DNA from: an uncultured Collinsella sp.
Lineage (GTDB): Bacteria > Actinomycetota > Coriobacteriia > Coriobacteriales > Coriobacteriaceae
Direction: 5' to 3'
DNA: 29,885 bases
NCBI GenBank assembly: GCA_900549555.1
Contig: UROO01000015.1
Location: 1-29,885 of the forward strand
Shown here: positions 5,802 to 13,432 of the stretch, piece after piece
Numbering within the stretch: the stretch's first letter is position 1
How the letters are laid out: every line of letters begins with the position of its first letter
Position numbers and translations under genes: made by a program
The notes under the pieces: model-generated
Database searches by the model: none
Told to the model about the DNA's origin: nothing
What the model saw: only the letters and a program-made list of their open reading frames with translations

Positions 5802-8581
5802 CAGAATCCTCCAAACTCACGATCTTCACGTGCCATCTCGGCGTCGACAGACTTCAGCGCGGCGAGCCCCTCCTCATCCAGCAGGACCTCGCGCGGCTTG
5901 GAACCGTCGGGCGGGCCGACGACACCCTTTTCTTCCAGCATGTCCATAATACGCCCGGCGCGCGCATAGCCAACCTTGAGGCGGCGTTGCAGGCCAGATG
6001 TGGAGCCCAGCTGCGATTCCACCACAATATGGGCGGCCTCCCAGATAAGCGGGTCGTCATCCTGCGGCTCGGCAACGCCCGTGCGGACAATGCCGCCGCC
6101 ACCCGCTATGGACATGGAGGCAGGCGCCACGGCAGACAGGATCTCCTCGTGGTAATCGGGCTCGCTTTGCGACTTAACGAACTCGACGATCTCGTTGATC
6201 TCGTCGTCCGAGACAAAACAGCCCTGGATACGGCGGGGTTTGCCCCAGTCGACCTTGGAGAACAGCATGTCGCCTAAACCGGTGAGCTTTTCGGCGCCCA
6301 TCTGATCGATGATGACGCGGGAATCGATACCCGTAGCCACGTTAAAGGCGATACGGTTGGTGATGTTGGCCTTGATAAGGCCCGTCACCACATTGGAGCT
6401 GGGGCGCTGCGTAGCCACGATAAGGTGAATACCGGCGGCACGACCCAGCTGGGCGATACGGACGATCGAGGCCTCGACATCCTTGCCGGCGACCATCATC
6501 AGGTCCGAAAGCTCGTCGATGATGATGACCAGATAGGGCATCTTTTGCGGCGGGTTATCGTAATGCTCAAACTCGCCGGCGGCCTGCTTTTCGTTATAGG
6601 TCGAGATCTTGCGAACGTTGAGGCGCTCGAAGACCTTCAGGCGACGCTCCATCTCGGACACGGCCCACTGCAGCGCACTGGCAGCCTGCTTGGGCTCGGT
6701 CACCACGGGCACATAGAGATGCGGCAGGCCGTTATAGCCCGCAAGCTCGACGCGCTTGGGGTCGACCATGATAAGGCGAACGTCCTCGGGAAGGGCGCGC
6801 ATGAGCAAGGTCGTGATGATGGAGTTGATCATGACCGACTTACCCGAACCGGTGGTGCCGGCGATCAGCAGATGGGGCATCTTGGCGAGGTCGGCGACAA
6901 CCGGCGTGCCCTCGGCATCGCGACCGATGGCAAGCTCGAGCGGACCGCCCTTCACATAGGGAAGCACGTCGCCCAGGTTGACGTTCTGACGCTTGCGATT
7001 GGGGATCTCGATACCCACAAGCGAGGTGCCGGGAATCGGCGCAAAAATGCGCACCGACTGGGCGGCAAGCGAAAGCGCGATATCGTCCTCGAGGCTCGAG
7101 ATCTTACTCACGCGCTCGCCCTCACCGGGCTGCAGCTTAAAGGTCGTGACCGTGGGGCCGGCAATCCAGCCGACGACGCGGGCGCTACGGCCAAACTCAA
7201 GCAAGGTGGACTGCAGCGACTCGGCAGTCTGTTCCAGCTCCTTGTCAGAAGACGCGGAGGACGCCGACTGCGGGTTGGCATGCAGGATTTCGAGTGGCGG
7301 GAGCTTGAGGCCGTCCTCTTGGTCGCCCTCGGCATCGGCATTGGTACCGTCCGCTCCCCCATCGCCGGCTGCAACAGAAGCAGCGGAAGCCGTGGGGGCG
7401 GAGGCATCGGAAACCTTGGGATGCTTTAGGAAGTCAGGGATCTGCGGAGCTGCCGAAACGGGATTCACGGCAAATGGCGGCTCTGACTCGTCAGCCTTGT
7501 CCGGGTCGTCTTCCATCGAAAACTGTCCGGTGACCTGTCCTGCCTTGGCACGGCGACGCGGCAACAAGGTTGTCTTGGCGGTCTCGAGCGGAGTCTCGTC
7601 GTCCTCGTCATCGCCCTCGGTGAGCTCGATTTCGCTATCGGACCAAGACGGGTCGGGCTCGCTCGTGTTGAGCTTGGGCGCGGCCTTGCCCTTCTTGGCA
7701 TGGCGACGCGGCAGCAGCGTGGTCTTGGCGCGCTCGGCCTCCACGGCCTCGGACACGTCGACAAACGGGTCATCGTCCTCGTCGTCATCCAAAACCGGGT
7801 CGGCATCGCCACCCATGAACGTGGTCACCGCGGCGTCAGCCCCCTTCTGGCGCAGAATGCTCAGGTGCGGACGGGCAACGCCGGGAACCGACAGGGCCTC
7901 TTCATCGCCCCACGGGCTCGCGTTGACATCGGCACGACGGCGCTCGGCAAAATCGGCAGCGCGATCACGTGCGGAGCGCAAAACGCCACCCACCGAAAAG
8001 CCGATGATGACCAGGCCAACGACGACAAGGCCCAGCAAGACAACCATAGCGATAGGTTTACCCAGGGCGTTTTGCAAGGCACTTGCGATAAAGGCGCCAA
8101 TGTAGCCGCCCGAGGCGGAAAGGTTCTGCGGCGCAAACATGAGGTCGCACGAATCGCTCGTGCCCGGCACCATCAGCGACAGGATAGAAACAATGGCCAC
8201 AAAGACCACGGCACCACCCGCGACCGAGCGAATGTTGAGCGGCGAGTCCTCACCCAAAAAGAGCGTGGCGGCAAACAGCAAGATGACGATCGGCAGCACG
8301 TAGGCGCCCAGGCCAAAGCCGAGGTGATAGAAACCGGCAACCGCAGCTGTCACGGGTGCCGTTGCCGGAGAAATCACGGCAATGAAGGACGCAATCGCCA
8401 AAACGGCAATGACCACGCCGGCGATATCGCGATTGGCCGAAGGCTCGACCAGGGGTTCGAACTCATCGAACTCGGACTCGTGGCCCTTATTGGCACGCAG
8501 ATGGGAACCGGCACCCTTAGCAGATGCCGGTTGGTTGTTGGCTTTGTTGCCTTTGGCGTTTTGTGCAGATCCGCGCGCCAA
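5801..8581 (-). CDS. ftsK: DNA translocase FtsK/SpoIIIE
   Basis: FtsK pumps chromosomal DNA through the closing septum and helps resolve chromosome dimers. The 926-residue protein has a membrane domain with several helices between about 52 and 200. A long acidic, disordered linker (about 201-445) follows. The motor domain has Walker A GTTGSGKS at 575-582 and a Walker B region near 684-692 (VIIIDELSDLMM). The gamma winged-helix domain, which reads orienting DNA sequences, is at about 855-915 (GLQRRLKVGYARAGRIMDML). The start is TTG at 8581: GGAGG lies six bases upstream inside the last codons of the RNase J gene, and only one base separates the RNase J stop from it. The linker contains a duplicated acidic/basic unit with AKTTLLPRR at 285-293 and 335-343. 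Confidence 0.96.
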   Translation of the reverse strand: MARGSAQNAKGNKANNQPASAKGAGSHLRANKGHESEFDEFEPLVEPSANRDIAGVVIAVLAIASFIAVISPATAPVTAAVAGFYHLGFGLGAYVLPIVILLFAATLFLGEDSPLNIRSVAGGAVVFVAIVSILSLMVPGTSDSCDLMFAPQNLSASGGYIGAFIASALQNALGKPIAMVVLLGLVVVGLVIIGFSVGGVLRSARDRAADFAERRRADVNASPWGDEEALSVPGVARPHLSILRQKGADAAVTTFMGGDADPVLDDDEDDDPFVDVSEAVEAERAKTTLLPRRHAKKGKAAPKLNTSEPDPSWSDSEIELTEGDDEDDETPLETAKTTLLPRRRAKAGQVTGQFSMEDDPDKADESEPPFAVNPVSAAPQIPDFLKHPKVSDASAPTASAASVAAGDGGADGTNADAEGDQEDGLKLPPLEILHANPQSASSASSDKELEQTAESLQSTLLEFGRSARVVGWIAGPTVTTFKLQPGEGERVSKISSLEDDIALSLAAQSVRIFAPIPGTSLVGIEIPNRKRQNVNLGDVLPYVKGGPLELAIGRDAEGTPVVADLAKMPHLLIAGTTGSGKSVMINSIITTLLMRALPEDVRLIMVDPKRVELAGYNGLPHLYVPVVTEPKQAASALQWAVSEMERRLKVFERLNVRKISTYNEKQAAGEFEHYDNPPQKMPYLVIIIDELSDLMMVAGKDVEASIVRIAQLGRAAGIHLIVATQRPSSNVVTGLIKANITNRIAFNVATGIDSRVIIDQMGAEKLTGLGDMLFSKVDWGKPRRIQGCFVSDDEINEIVEFVKSQSEPDYHEEILSAVAPASMSIAGGGGIVRTGVAEPQDDDPLIWEAAHIVVESQLGSTSGLQRRLKVGYARAGRIMDMLEEKGVVGPPDGSKPREVLLDEEGLAALKSVDAEMAREDREFGGF

Positions 8582-8582
8582 A

Positions 8583-10253
8583 CTAAACCTCCATGACGAC
8601 TGGGATGATCATCGGACGGGTGCGCGTGCGGCTCCAGATAAAGTTGGAGAGCGAATCGCGCACGGCCTTGCGAATGGCATCGGAGCCGCTACTGGTAAAG
8701 CTAAACTTGCCCTTCTCAATCGTCTTCATGATGGCTGCGGAGGCATCCTCGGAGAACTGGTCGTCGATGGCAAACGAAACGCCGCGGCCCGAGAACTCGA
8801 TAGCCTCGATCTTCTTGTGCTTGAGCGAGACGATGGCAACAGCCGTGACCATACCGTCGTTGGCGAGCTTTTGGCGATCGCGCAGGACGATGGGGTCGGT
8901 GTCGCCGATGCGCAGACCGTCGACATAAACGACGCCGGACTCGACGGGCGCACCGCGTCTGACGATACCGCCGCGCATCTCGAGCGTGTCACCGTTATCG
9001 AGGATAAAGATGTGATCGTCCTTAAGGCCCATCTTGCGGGCGAGCTGGGCATGGGCGCGCAGGTGAACGGCCTCGCCGTGAACCGGCATAAAGTAGGTGG
9101 GCTTGGCCATGGCCATCAGGAGCTTGAGCTCTTCCTGGCTGCCGTGACCCGAGACATGAACGAGGGCACGGGACTTATCCCAGACGTCGCAGCCAAGCTT
9201 GGCCAGGCTGTTGACGACCTGCTGGACGGCCTTCTCGTTGCCGGGAACGGGAGTTGCCGAGAGGATGACGGTATCGCCCTCGTGGATGGAAAGCGTCTTG
9301 TGCTCGCCGTTGGCCATGCGGGACAGGGCCGACAGCGGCTCGCCCTGCGAACCGGTGCACATGACGACGATCTTATCGTCGGGCAGGTTATCGATATCGA
9401 AGGCATCGATGATATCGGCATCGTCGATGTTGAGATAGCCAAGCTCACGCGCCACGCGGGTGTTGGTAAGCATGGAACGTCCGGTCACGACGACCTTGCG
9501 GCCACACTTGCGGGCGGCGTCGCAGATCTGCTGCAGGCGATGGATGTGGCTCGAGAACGACGCGACGAACACGCGGCCCGGGGCGTTCTTGATGGCGTGC
9601 AGCAGGTTGGGACCGACCTCGGCCTCGGACTTGGTAAAGCCGGGAACAGTGGCGTTGGTGGAGTCGGAAAGCAGCAGGTCGATACCCTGCTTGGCAAAGC
9701 GGCTGATGGCGGCATAGTCGGGCGTGACGCCATCGATGGGCGTCTGATCGAGCTTAAAGTCGCCCGTGTGCATAACGGTGCCCTGGTTGGTGCGAATGAA
9801 CACGCCCAGTGCACCCGGAATGGAGTGCGTCATAGAGAAGAAATCGAGCGAGATGCCACCGAGATTGACGTGGCTGCCGCCCTTGACCTCGCGGAACTTG
9901 GGAGCGCGGATGCGGAACTCGGAGAGCTTACCCTCGATAAAACCGAGCGTCAGCTTGCTCGAGAAGATGGGCACCTTATTGTTGAGGTCCTGCAGCAGGT
10001 ACGGAAGCGAACCGGTGTGGTCCTCGTGGCCGTGAGTGACGACGATGCCGCGGAGCTTCTCCTCGTTCTCCAGAACATAGGTATAGTCGGGAAGCACCAG
10101 GTCGATACCGGGCTGGGAATCGTCGGGGAACATGAGGCCGGCGTCAACGAGCACCATGTCGTCGCCGCACTCGAAGACCGTCATGTTCTTGCCGATGCCG
10201 TCAAGGCCGCCGAGCGGAATAATCTTCAAGGGAGATGATTTTTTAGCTGCCAT
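8583..10253 (-). CDS. rnj: Ribonuclease J
   Basis: RNase J is a metallo-beta-lactamase/beta-CASP enzyme with endo- and 5'-to-3' exonuclease activity in mRNA turnover and rRNA maturation. The zinc-binding motif THGHEDHTG gives H74, H76, D78 and H79. Further family segments are MHTGDFKLD, LLSDSTNA, VVMCTGSQGEP and VSGHGSQEEL. I chose the ATG at 10253 (MAAKKSSPLKIIPLGGLDGIGKNM), giving 556 residues, the usual length. The frame stays open upstream to 10406, but that extension lacks family similarity. The ribosome site GAAAGGA is about 14 bases before this ATG, longer than normal, so the start is slightly uncertain. It leads the presumed RNase J-ftsK-rodZ-yajQ-rimO-pgsA-pncC operon and is coupled to ftsK by a one-base gap. 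Confidence 0.95.
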   Translation of the reverse strand: MAAKKSSPLKIIPLGGLDGIGKNMTVFECGDDMVLVDAGLMFPDDSQPGIDLVLPDYTYVLENEEKLRGIVVTHGHEDHTGSLPYLLQDLNNKVPIFSSKLTLGFIEGKLSEFRIRAPKFREVKGGSHVNLGGISLDFFSMTHSIPGALGVFIRTNQGTVMHTGDFKLDQTPIDGVTPDYAAISRFAKQGIDLLLSDSTNATVPGFTKSEAEVGPNLLHAIKNAPGRVFVASFSSHIHRLQQICDAARKCGRKVVVTGRSMLTNTRVARELGYLNIDDADIIDAFDIDNLPDDKIVVMCTGSQGEPLSALSRMANGEHKTLSIHEGDTVILSATPVPGNEKAVQQVVNSLAKLGCDVWDKSRALVHVSGHGSQEELKLLMAMAKPTYFMPVHGEAVHLRAHAQLARKMGLKDDHIFILDNGDTLEMRGGIVRRGAPVESGVVYVDGLRIGDTDPIVLRDRQKLANDGMVTAVAIVSLKHKKIEAIEFSGRGVSFAIDDQFSEDASAAIMKTIEKGKFSFTSSGSDAIRKAVRDSLSNFIWSRTRTRPMIIPVVMEV

Positions 10254-10454
10254 AGGTTCGTGTGGTTTCCTTTCTTCGAAACGGGACTGGAACAACCGAC
10301 GGGGCGCTTCTGGCAAACCGACCGCCGGGAACGTACAAACATGCATCGCAGAGTCGATGCAGTAACCACAGTATGATACCCATTTGCACAACAACAGACC
10401 ACCCATGCATCAAAGCCCCATCTGAACCGGTCTATCCCGCCGGTCTGGGCCATC
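10254..10454. other. Leader and promoter region of RNase J operon
   Basis: This is the 5' region of the large minus-strand operon. A -10-like TATCAT preceded by GGG (minus strand, 10373-10378) is the best promoter candidate, but I find no good -35 at the right distance, so no exact promoter is claimed. I see no gene here. Confidence 0.35.
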
Positions 10455-10572
10455 GGGGGCCGGGGCGGGTTAAGTTTGCTGCTCTACAGTCCTGCGCAAG
10501 ACGGAAAGCACATTAAGTGCTTTCCTTTGCGTGCGGAACTCGCGACAAACTCAACCCGCGCCAGCCGGCCCC
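10455..10572. repeat. Long imperfect inverted repeat, possible structured RNA or mobile repeat
   Basis: The arms 10455-10478 and 10546-10572 pair over most of their length (GGGGCCGG...CGGGTTAAGTTTG against CAAACTCAACCCG...CCGGCCCC). Inside, 10490-10499 pairs imperfectly with 10527-10537, and the tip is a perfect 9-bp hairpin, GGAAAGCAC / GTGCTTTCC, with a five-base loop (10503-10525). The result is one rod of about 118 bases with an internal bubble. It could be a small RNA, a large cruciform or a genus-specific intergenic repeat. It lacks the SRP RNA tip and RNase P core motifs. Confidence 0.5.
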
Positions 10573-10698
10573 GGAGACCCTCCCTGCCGTCACTTGCTTC
10601 AAAGACTTTGTTCCTCGCCGCTTCCGCGGCTCGAGGTCCCCGTTCTCCTCGGCGGGGTTGTCTAAGATTGTTGTTGAACTTCGGCCTTTGGCTCAAAG
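10573..10698. other. Gene-free stretch with two small hairpins
   Basis: Between the long inverted repeat and the terminator I find two short hairpins: CCTCGCCGC-TTCC-GCGGCTCGAGG at 10613-10636 (with a two-base bulge) and CCCCG / CGGGG at 10638-10657. No convincing open reading frame with a ribosome site is present on either strand. Together with the element to the left this may be one larger repeat or RNA. Confidence 0.4.
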
Positions 10699-10733
10699 AA
10701 AAACGGGAGATGCGATCTGCATCCCCCGTTTTT
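10699..10733. terminator. Bidirectional rho-independent terminator
   Basis: The arms AAAAACGGGAGATGC and GCATCCCCCGTTTTT pair with one mismatch around a GATCT loop. T runs follow on both strands. On the minus strand it lies seven bases beyond the stop of the phosphoesterase gene and ends that transcript. On the plus strand it could end an RNA from the structured region to its left. Confidence 0.8.
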
Positions 10734-10740
10734 GTTGCAC

Positions 10741-11208
10741 CTACTCTAGGTCAATAAATTTGATGCTCAGAATCTTGCCGTCCTTGACGAGCATTCTGGC
10801 CATGGTGGGGCCTCGGGTGCCTCTTGGATAGCTGGCGCTGCCTGGGTTGAGGACCAGGCAGCGACCCACTTGGGCTTCTTTGGTTACGTGGGTGTGACCG
10901 TTGATGGCTACGTCCACGGATCCCACCGGAAGGTCTTCGCGGTAGTGGGCTACGGCAAACTTGAGGCCTTCGTAGGTAAAGAGTGCCAAGCGGTCCACAT
11001 CGGGGCCGTAGTCGCGGTAGTAGTCGTTATTACCCAGCACCGCTCGCACGGGAGCGATGGTGCGTAGGTGCTCGTAGTCCATCTCCGACGTAAGGTCGCC
11101 GGCATGGATAATCAGATCCGCACCCTTAAGCTCGTCCAAGAGCGCAGGCGAAAGATAGCCGTGGGTGTCCGAGATAATGTCGATACGCTTGGCGCTTGCA
11201 CTGTTCAT
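10741..11208 (-). CDS. YfcE/MJ0936-type metallophosphoesterase
   Basis: This 155-residue calcineurin-like phosphoesterase has the two-metal motif set in order: SDTHG (D14, H16), HAGDLT (D38), GNND (N60-D62), AHY (H88) and NGHTH (H105, H107). It closes with LNPGSASYPRG, typical of the YfcE/MJ0936 family. These small cytoplasmic enzymes hydrolyse phosphodiesters such as bis-pNPP in vitro; natural substrates are mostly unknown. I chose the ATG at 11208 because GGAAGGG precedes it by five bases and the conserved fold starts eight residues later; an upstream start to 11247 would run into the terminator of the next gene. It has terminators on both sides and is probably a single-gene unit. Confidence 0.88.
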   Translation of the reverse strand: MNSASAKRIDIISDTHGYLSPALLDELKGADLIIHAGDLTSEMDYEHLRTIAPVRAVLGNNDYYRDYGPDVDRLALFTYEGLKFAVAHYREDLPVGSVDVAINGHTHVTKEAQVGRCLVLNPGSASYPRGTRGPTMARMLVKDGKILSIKFIDLE

Positions 11209-11245
11209 GGGATCCCTTCCGCAAAAAGATTTGGTGCATTCATGC

Positions 11246-11295
11246 AAAAAGCCCCACGGCTCCGCAGACGATTTTGGTCTACAGGGCTGCGGGGC
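11246..11295 (-). terminator. Terminator of the first LytTR regulator operon
   Basis: Minus-strand arms GCCCCGCAGCCCTG (11295-11282) and CTGCGGAGCCGTGGGGC (11267-11251) form an imperfect stem with a 14-base loop, followed by TTTTTG. It begins about eight bases beyond the regulator stop codon. Confidence 0.75.
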
Positions 11296-11302
11296 CGGTG
11301 TA

Positions 11303-12019
11303 CTAGAGGCTCAGAGCCTTTTTGAGCGGTACGACGCGACGGCGCGAAACCGGTACGCGTTCGTCGACGCCCGTAATGCCCAGCTGGATAGCGCCCGAGG
11401 GAACCGTCTCGACGTCGGTGACACACGCCAAGTTGACGATATAGCGGCGGTGAACGCGGAAGAAGCCAAAGTCGCAGAGCTTGGCCTCGAACTGTGCCAG
11501 CGAGGTCGTGGACAAAAAGCGGTCATCGACCGTATAAATACAGGAGTAATCGTCCTTGGCCATAATAAAGCGAATGTCGTCCACGGGGATGAGGACCTTG
11601 CGGCCGCCCTTTTCCACCGGGATGCGCTCGATAGTCACCTTGCTGTCCGTGACAGGCTTGGCGCGTTGCATAACCTTATCGATCGCTCGATCCAGGCGAG
11701 CCTCCTCGACCGGCTTCATCAGATAGTCGACGGCATCCACATCAAACGCCTCGACCGCATGATCGCTGTACGCGGTTACGAATACGATCGCCGGCGGATT
11801 CTTGAGCTTATGCAGTGCCTCGGCAAGTTGCAGACCCGAAGCGCCAGGCATCGAGATATCGAGGAACACAACATCGACGCGGCTCTCCATAAGCATCTCG
11901 ATAGCGGAACGAACGCTCGACGCTTCTGTGATCGTGCCGATCTTGCCCGTCTGCTCGAGCAAGAAGCGAAGTTCCGAACGGGCCGGGGCCTCATCATCCA
12001 CAATCATCGCACGCAGCAT
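11303..12019 (-). CDS. LytTR-family response regulator (first pair)
   Basis: This 238-residue protein has an N-terminal receiver domain with acidic residues in IVDDE (8-9), the phospho-acceptor aspartate D54 (VVFLDISMPG) and the conserved lysine in YLMKPVEEARL. A C-terminal LytTR DNA-binding domain (about 130-235) includes DDYSCIYTVDDRFL, FFRVHRRYIVNL and VPVSRRRVVPLKKAL. LytTR regulators bind paired short direct repeats and often control transport or envelope genes. I chose the ATG at 12019 with AAAGG ten bases upstream; a TTG at 12040 in frame has no better site. It lies 72 bases behind the kinase gene 12092-13432, its likely partner, and ends at a strong terminator. Target genes cannot be read from the sequence. 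Confidence 0.92.
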   Translation of the reverse strand: MLRAMIVDDEAPARSELRFLLEQTGKIGTITEASSVRSAIEMLMESRVDVVFLDISMPGASGLQLAEALHKLKNPPAIVFVTAYSDHAVEAFDVDAVDYLMKPVEEARLDRAIDKVMQRAKPVTDSKVTIERIPVEKGGRKVLIPVDDIRFIMAKDDYSCIYTVDDRFLSTTSLAQFEAKLCDFGFFRVHRRYIVNLACVTDVETVPSGAIQLGITGVDERVPVSRRRVVPLKKALSL

Positions 12020-12091
12020 AGGGATAAAACCTTTCGTCAACTAACTACGTCGGGCATCCGCCAACTAGCGTTAAACCCGTAACCTATTATT

Positions 12092-13432
12092 CTACTCTTG
12101 AATGTCGAAGATGCTCTCCGACAAATCGAGATGCAGGAGCACTTTAGCGCCCTTGCCCGGGGCCGATTCGACGCGTGTATAAGAGTGCGGTCCATAAAAG
12201 CGATGGATGCGCTCCGAAATATTGTGCATGGCCACACCGGCGCCGCCGCCCTGCGGGGAGCTGGCGTCGGGACGGGCGGAGCGTTCGTCAAACAGTCTGG
12301 CAGCGGTGCCTTCGTCCATGCCCACGCCGTTATCGGCGACCACAATCAAAATCGCATCTTCGCCATCCCTGTGGACCGACACGTCGATCATCAGTGCATC
12401 GTCGCCCATACCATGGCGCACGGCATTCTCGACGATTGGCTGGATTACAAATGCCGGCACCAGCGTGTCCTCGACGTCCTCGGACACGTCGAAGGTCGCC
12501 AGCACGCGATCCTCGCCAAAGCGCGCCTTCTCAAACGTCAGGTAGCGCTTGGTCTGCGCGACCTCGCGCGACACGGGAATGAGCGAGCCCGAATTGTCGA
12601 GCGTGGCGCGATAGAACGAGGAGAACTCGCGCAGCAGCTCGCGGGCGCGCAGCGGATCGGTACGCGTAAACGACGCGATGGTGTTGAGCGTGTTGAACAG
12701 GAAGTGCGGGTTGATCTGCGCCTGCAGGGCACGCACCTCGGCACGGGCCGTGAGCTCCTTTTGCACCTCGAGCTCGTGGATGGCGAGCTGCGTGGACAGG
12801 ATCTCGGCAAAACCCGAGGCAAGCGCGTACTGAGTGCGGTCGACGGCACGCGGGGTCTTGTAGTAGAACTTGAGCGTGCCGACGGTGCGGTCGCCCACCT
12901 TGATAGGAGCGATGATACCGGCAGGAACATGGTTGTGCGAGCCATCCGAGCCCACCACGTCCACCACACGGTTGAACGACTGGACGATACCGTGCTCGAT
13001 GACGTAGCGCGTGGCAAGTGTGTGGATGGGCGAATCGGGCAGCAGCTTTTCCTCAAACTCGCCCGCGCAGGCCAGCACGTTGCTCTCGTCGGTGATGGCA
13101 ACCGTCATGGCACGCGTCTCGGGCAAAATGCGCTGGCACACCAGACGCGCCGACTCCTGCGTCAGACCGCCTTTGATGTCCTCGAGCATGGCAGAGGCCA
13201 CCGAGAGCGTCTCTTCGGTGTACTGCGAACGCACCGAATCGGGATTGAGCGTCAAATAGATAAAAATGCACAGAAAGATGCACAGCAGTGCGCAGGCGAC
13301 CACGGTCGCGATCGGCTCGATTCCAGTCGCCAGGGCAAAAATAAAGTACACCAGCACGCAAATGGCGCAGACAACGGCGATCACGCGAAAGATTGATATT
13401 GAGTTATCGCGCTGGGCGCGGCGGTCGATCAT
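12092..13432 (-). CDS. LytS-type sensor histidine kinase (first pair)
   Basis: The 446-residue kinase has two membrane helices near its N-terminus (about 14-35 and 42-62). A GAF-like sensor region follows at about 70-215 (AGIIAPIKVGDRTVGTLKFYY). The HisKA-like LytS motif QINPHFLFNTLN gives H243. The C-terminal ATPase domain has the N-box QPIVENAVRHG (331-341) and the G-box DNGVGMD (367-373). It lacks the multi-helix 5TMR-LYT domain of classic LytS, so the signal is probably sensed by the GAF-like domain or the short membrane anchor. Its ATG overlaps the stop of the glycosyltransferase gene (ATGA), so the two are translationally coupled. It most likely phosphorylates the LytTR regulator immediately downstream. 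Confidence 0.92.
   Translation of the reverse strand: MIDRRAQRDNSISIFRVIAVVCAICVLVYFIFALATGIEPIATVVACALLCIFLCIFIYLTLNPDSVRSQYTEETLSVASAMLEDIKGGLTQESARLVCQRILPETRAMTVAITDESNVLACAGEFEEKLLPDSPIHTLATRYVIEHGIVQSFNRVVDVVGSDGSHNHVPAGIIAPIKVGDRTVGTLKFYYKTPRAVDRTQYALASGFAEILSTQLAIHELEVQKELTARAEVRALQAQINPHFLFNTLNTIASFTRTDPLRARELLREFSSFYRATLDNSGSLIPVSREVAQTKRYLTFEKARFGEDRVLATFDVSEDVEDTLVPAFVIQPIVENAVRHGMGDDALMIDVSVHRDGEDAILIVVADNGVGMDEGTAARLFDERSARPDASSPQGGGAGVAMHNISERIHRFYGPHSYTRVESAPGKGAKVLLHLDLSESIFDIQE

Noticed and set aside
8382..10238. Long plus-strand open frame opposite RNase J and ftsK
   Set aside because: Same antisense effect; it crosses two real genes and has no ribosome site or family motif.
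10254..10406. Upstream extension of RNase J to 10406
   Set aside because: The extra residues have no similarity to the family, and the conserved N-terminus begins at the ATG at 10253.
10484..10696. Minus-strand open frame of about 70 codons inside the structured region
   Set aside because: It runs through the inverted repeat and hairpins and lacks a ribosome site; it is more likely a by-product of a repeat element.
10455..10735. RNase P RNA, SRP RNA, tmRNA or 6S RNA
   Set aside because: The conserved GGAAGGAAGCAGCC-type SRP tip, the RNase P core and a tmRNA-like CCA end are absent; the rod is shorter than normal 6S RNA. I left it as an unnamed structured element.
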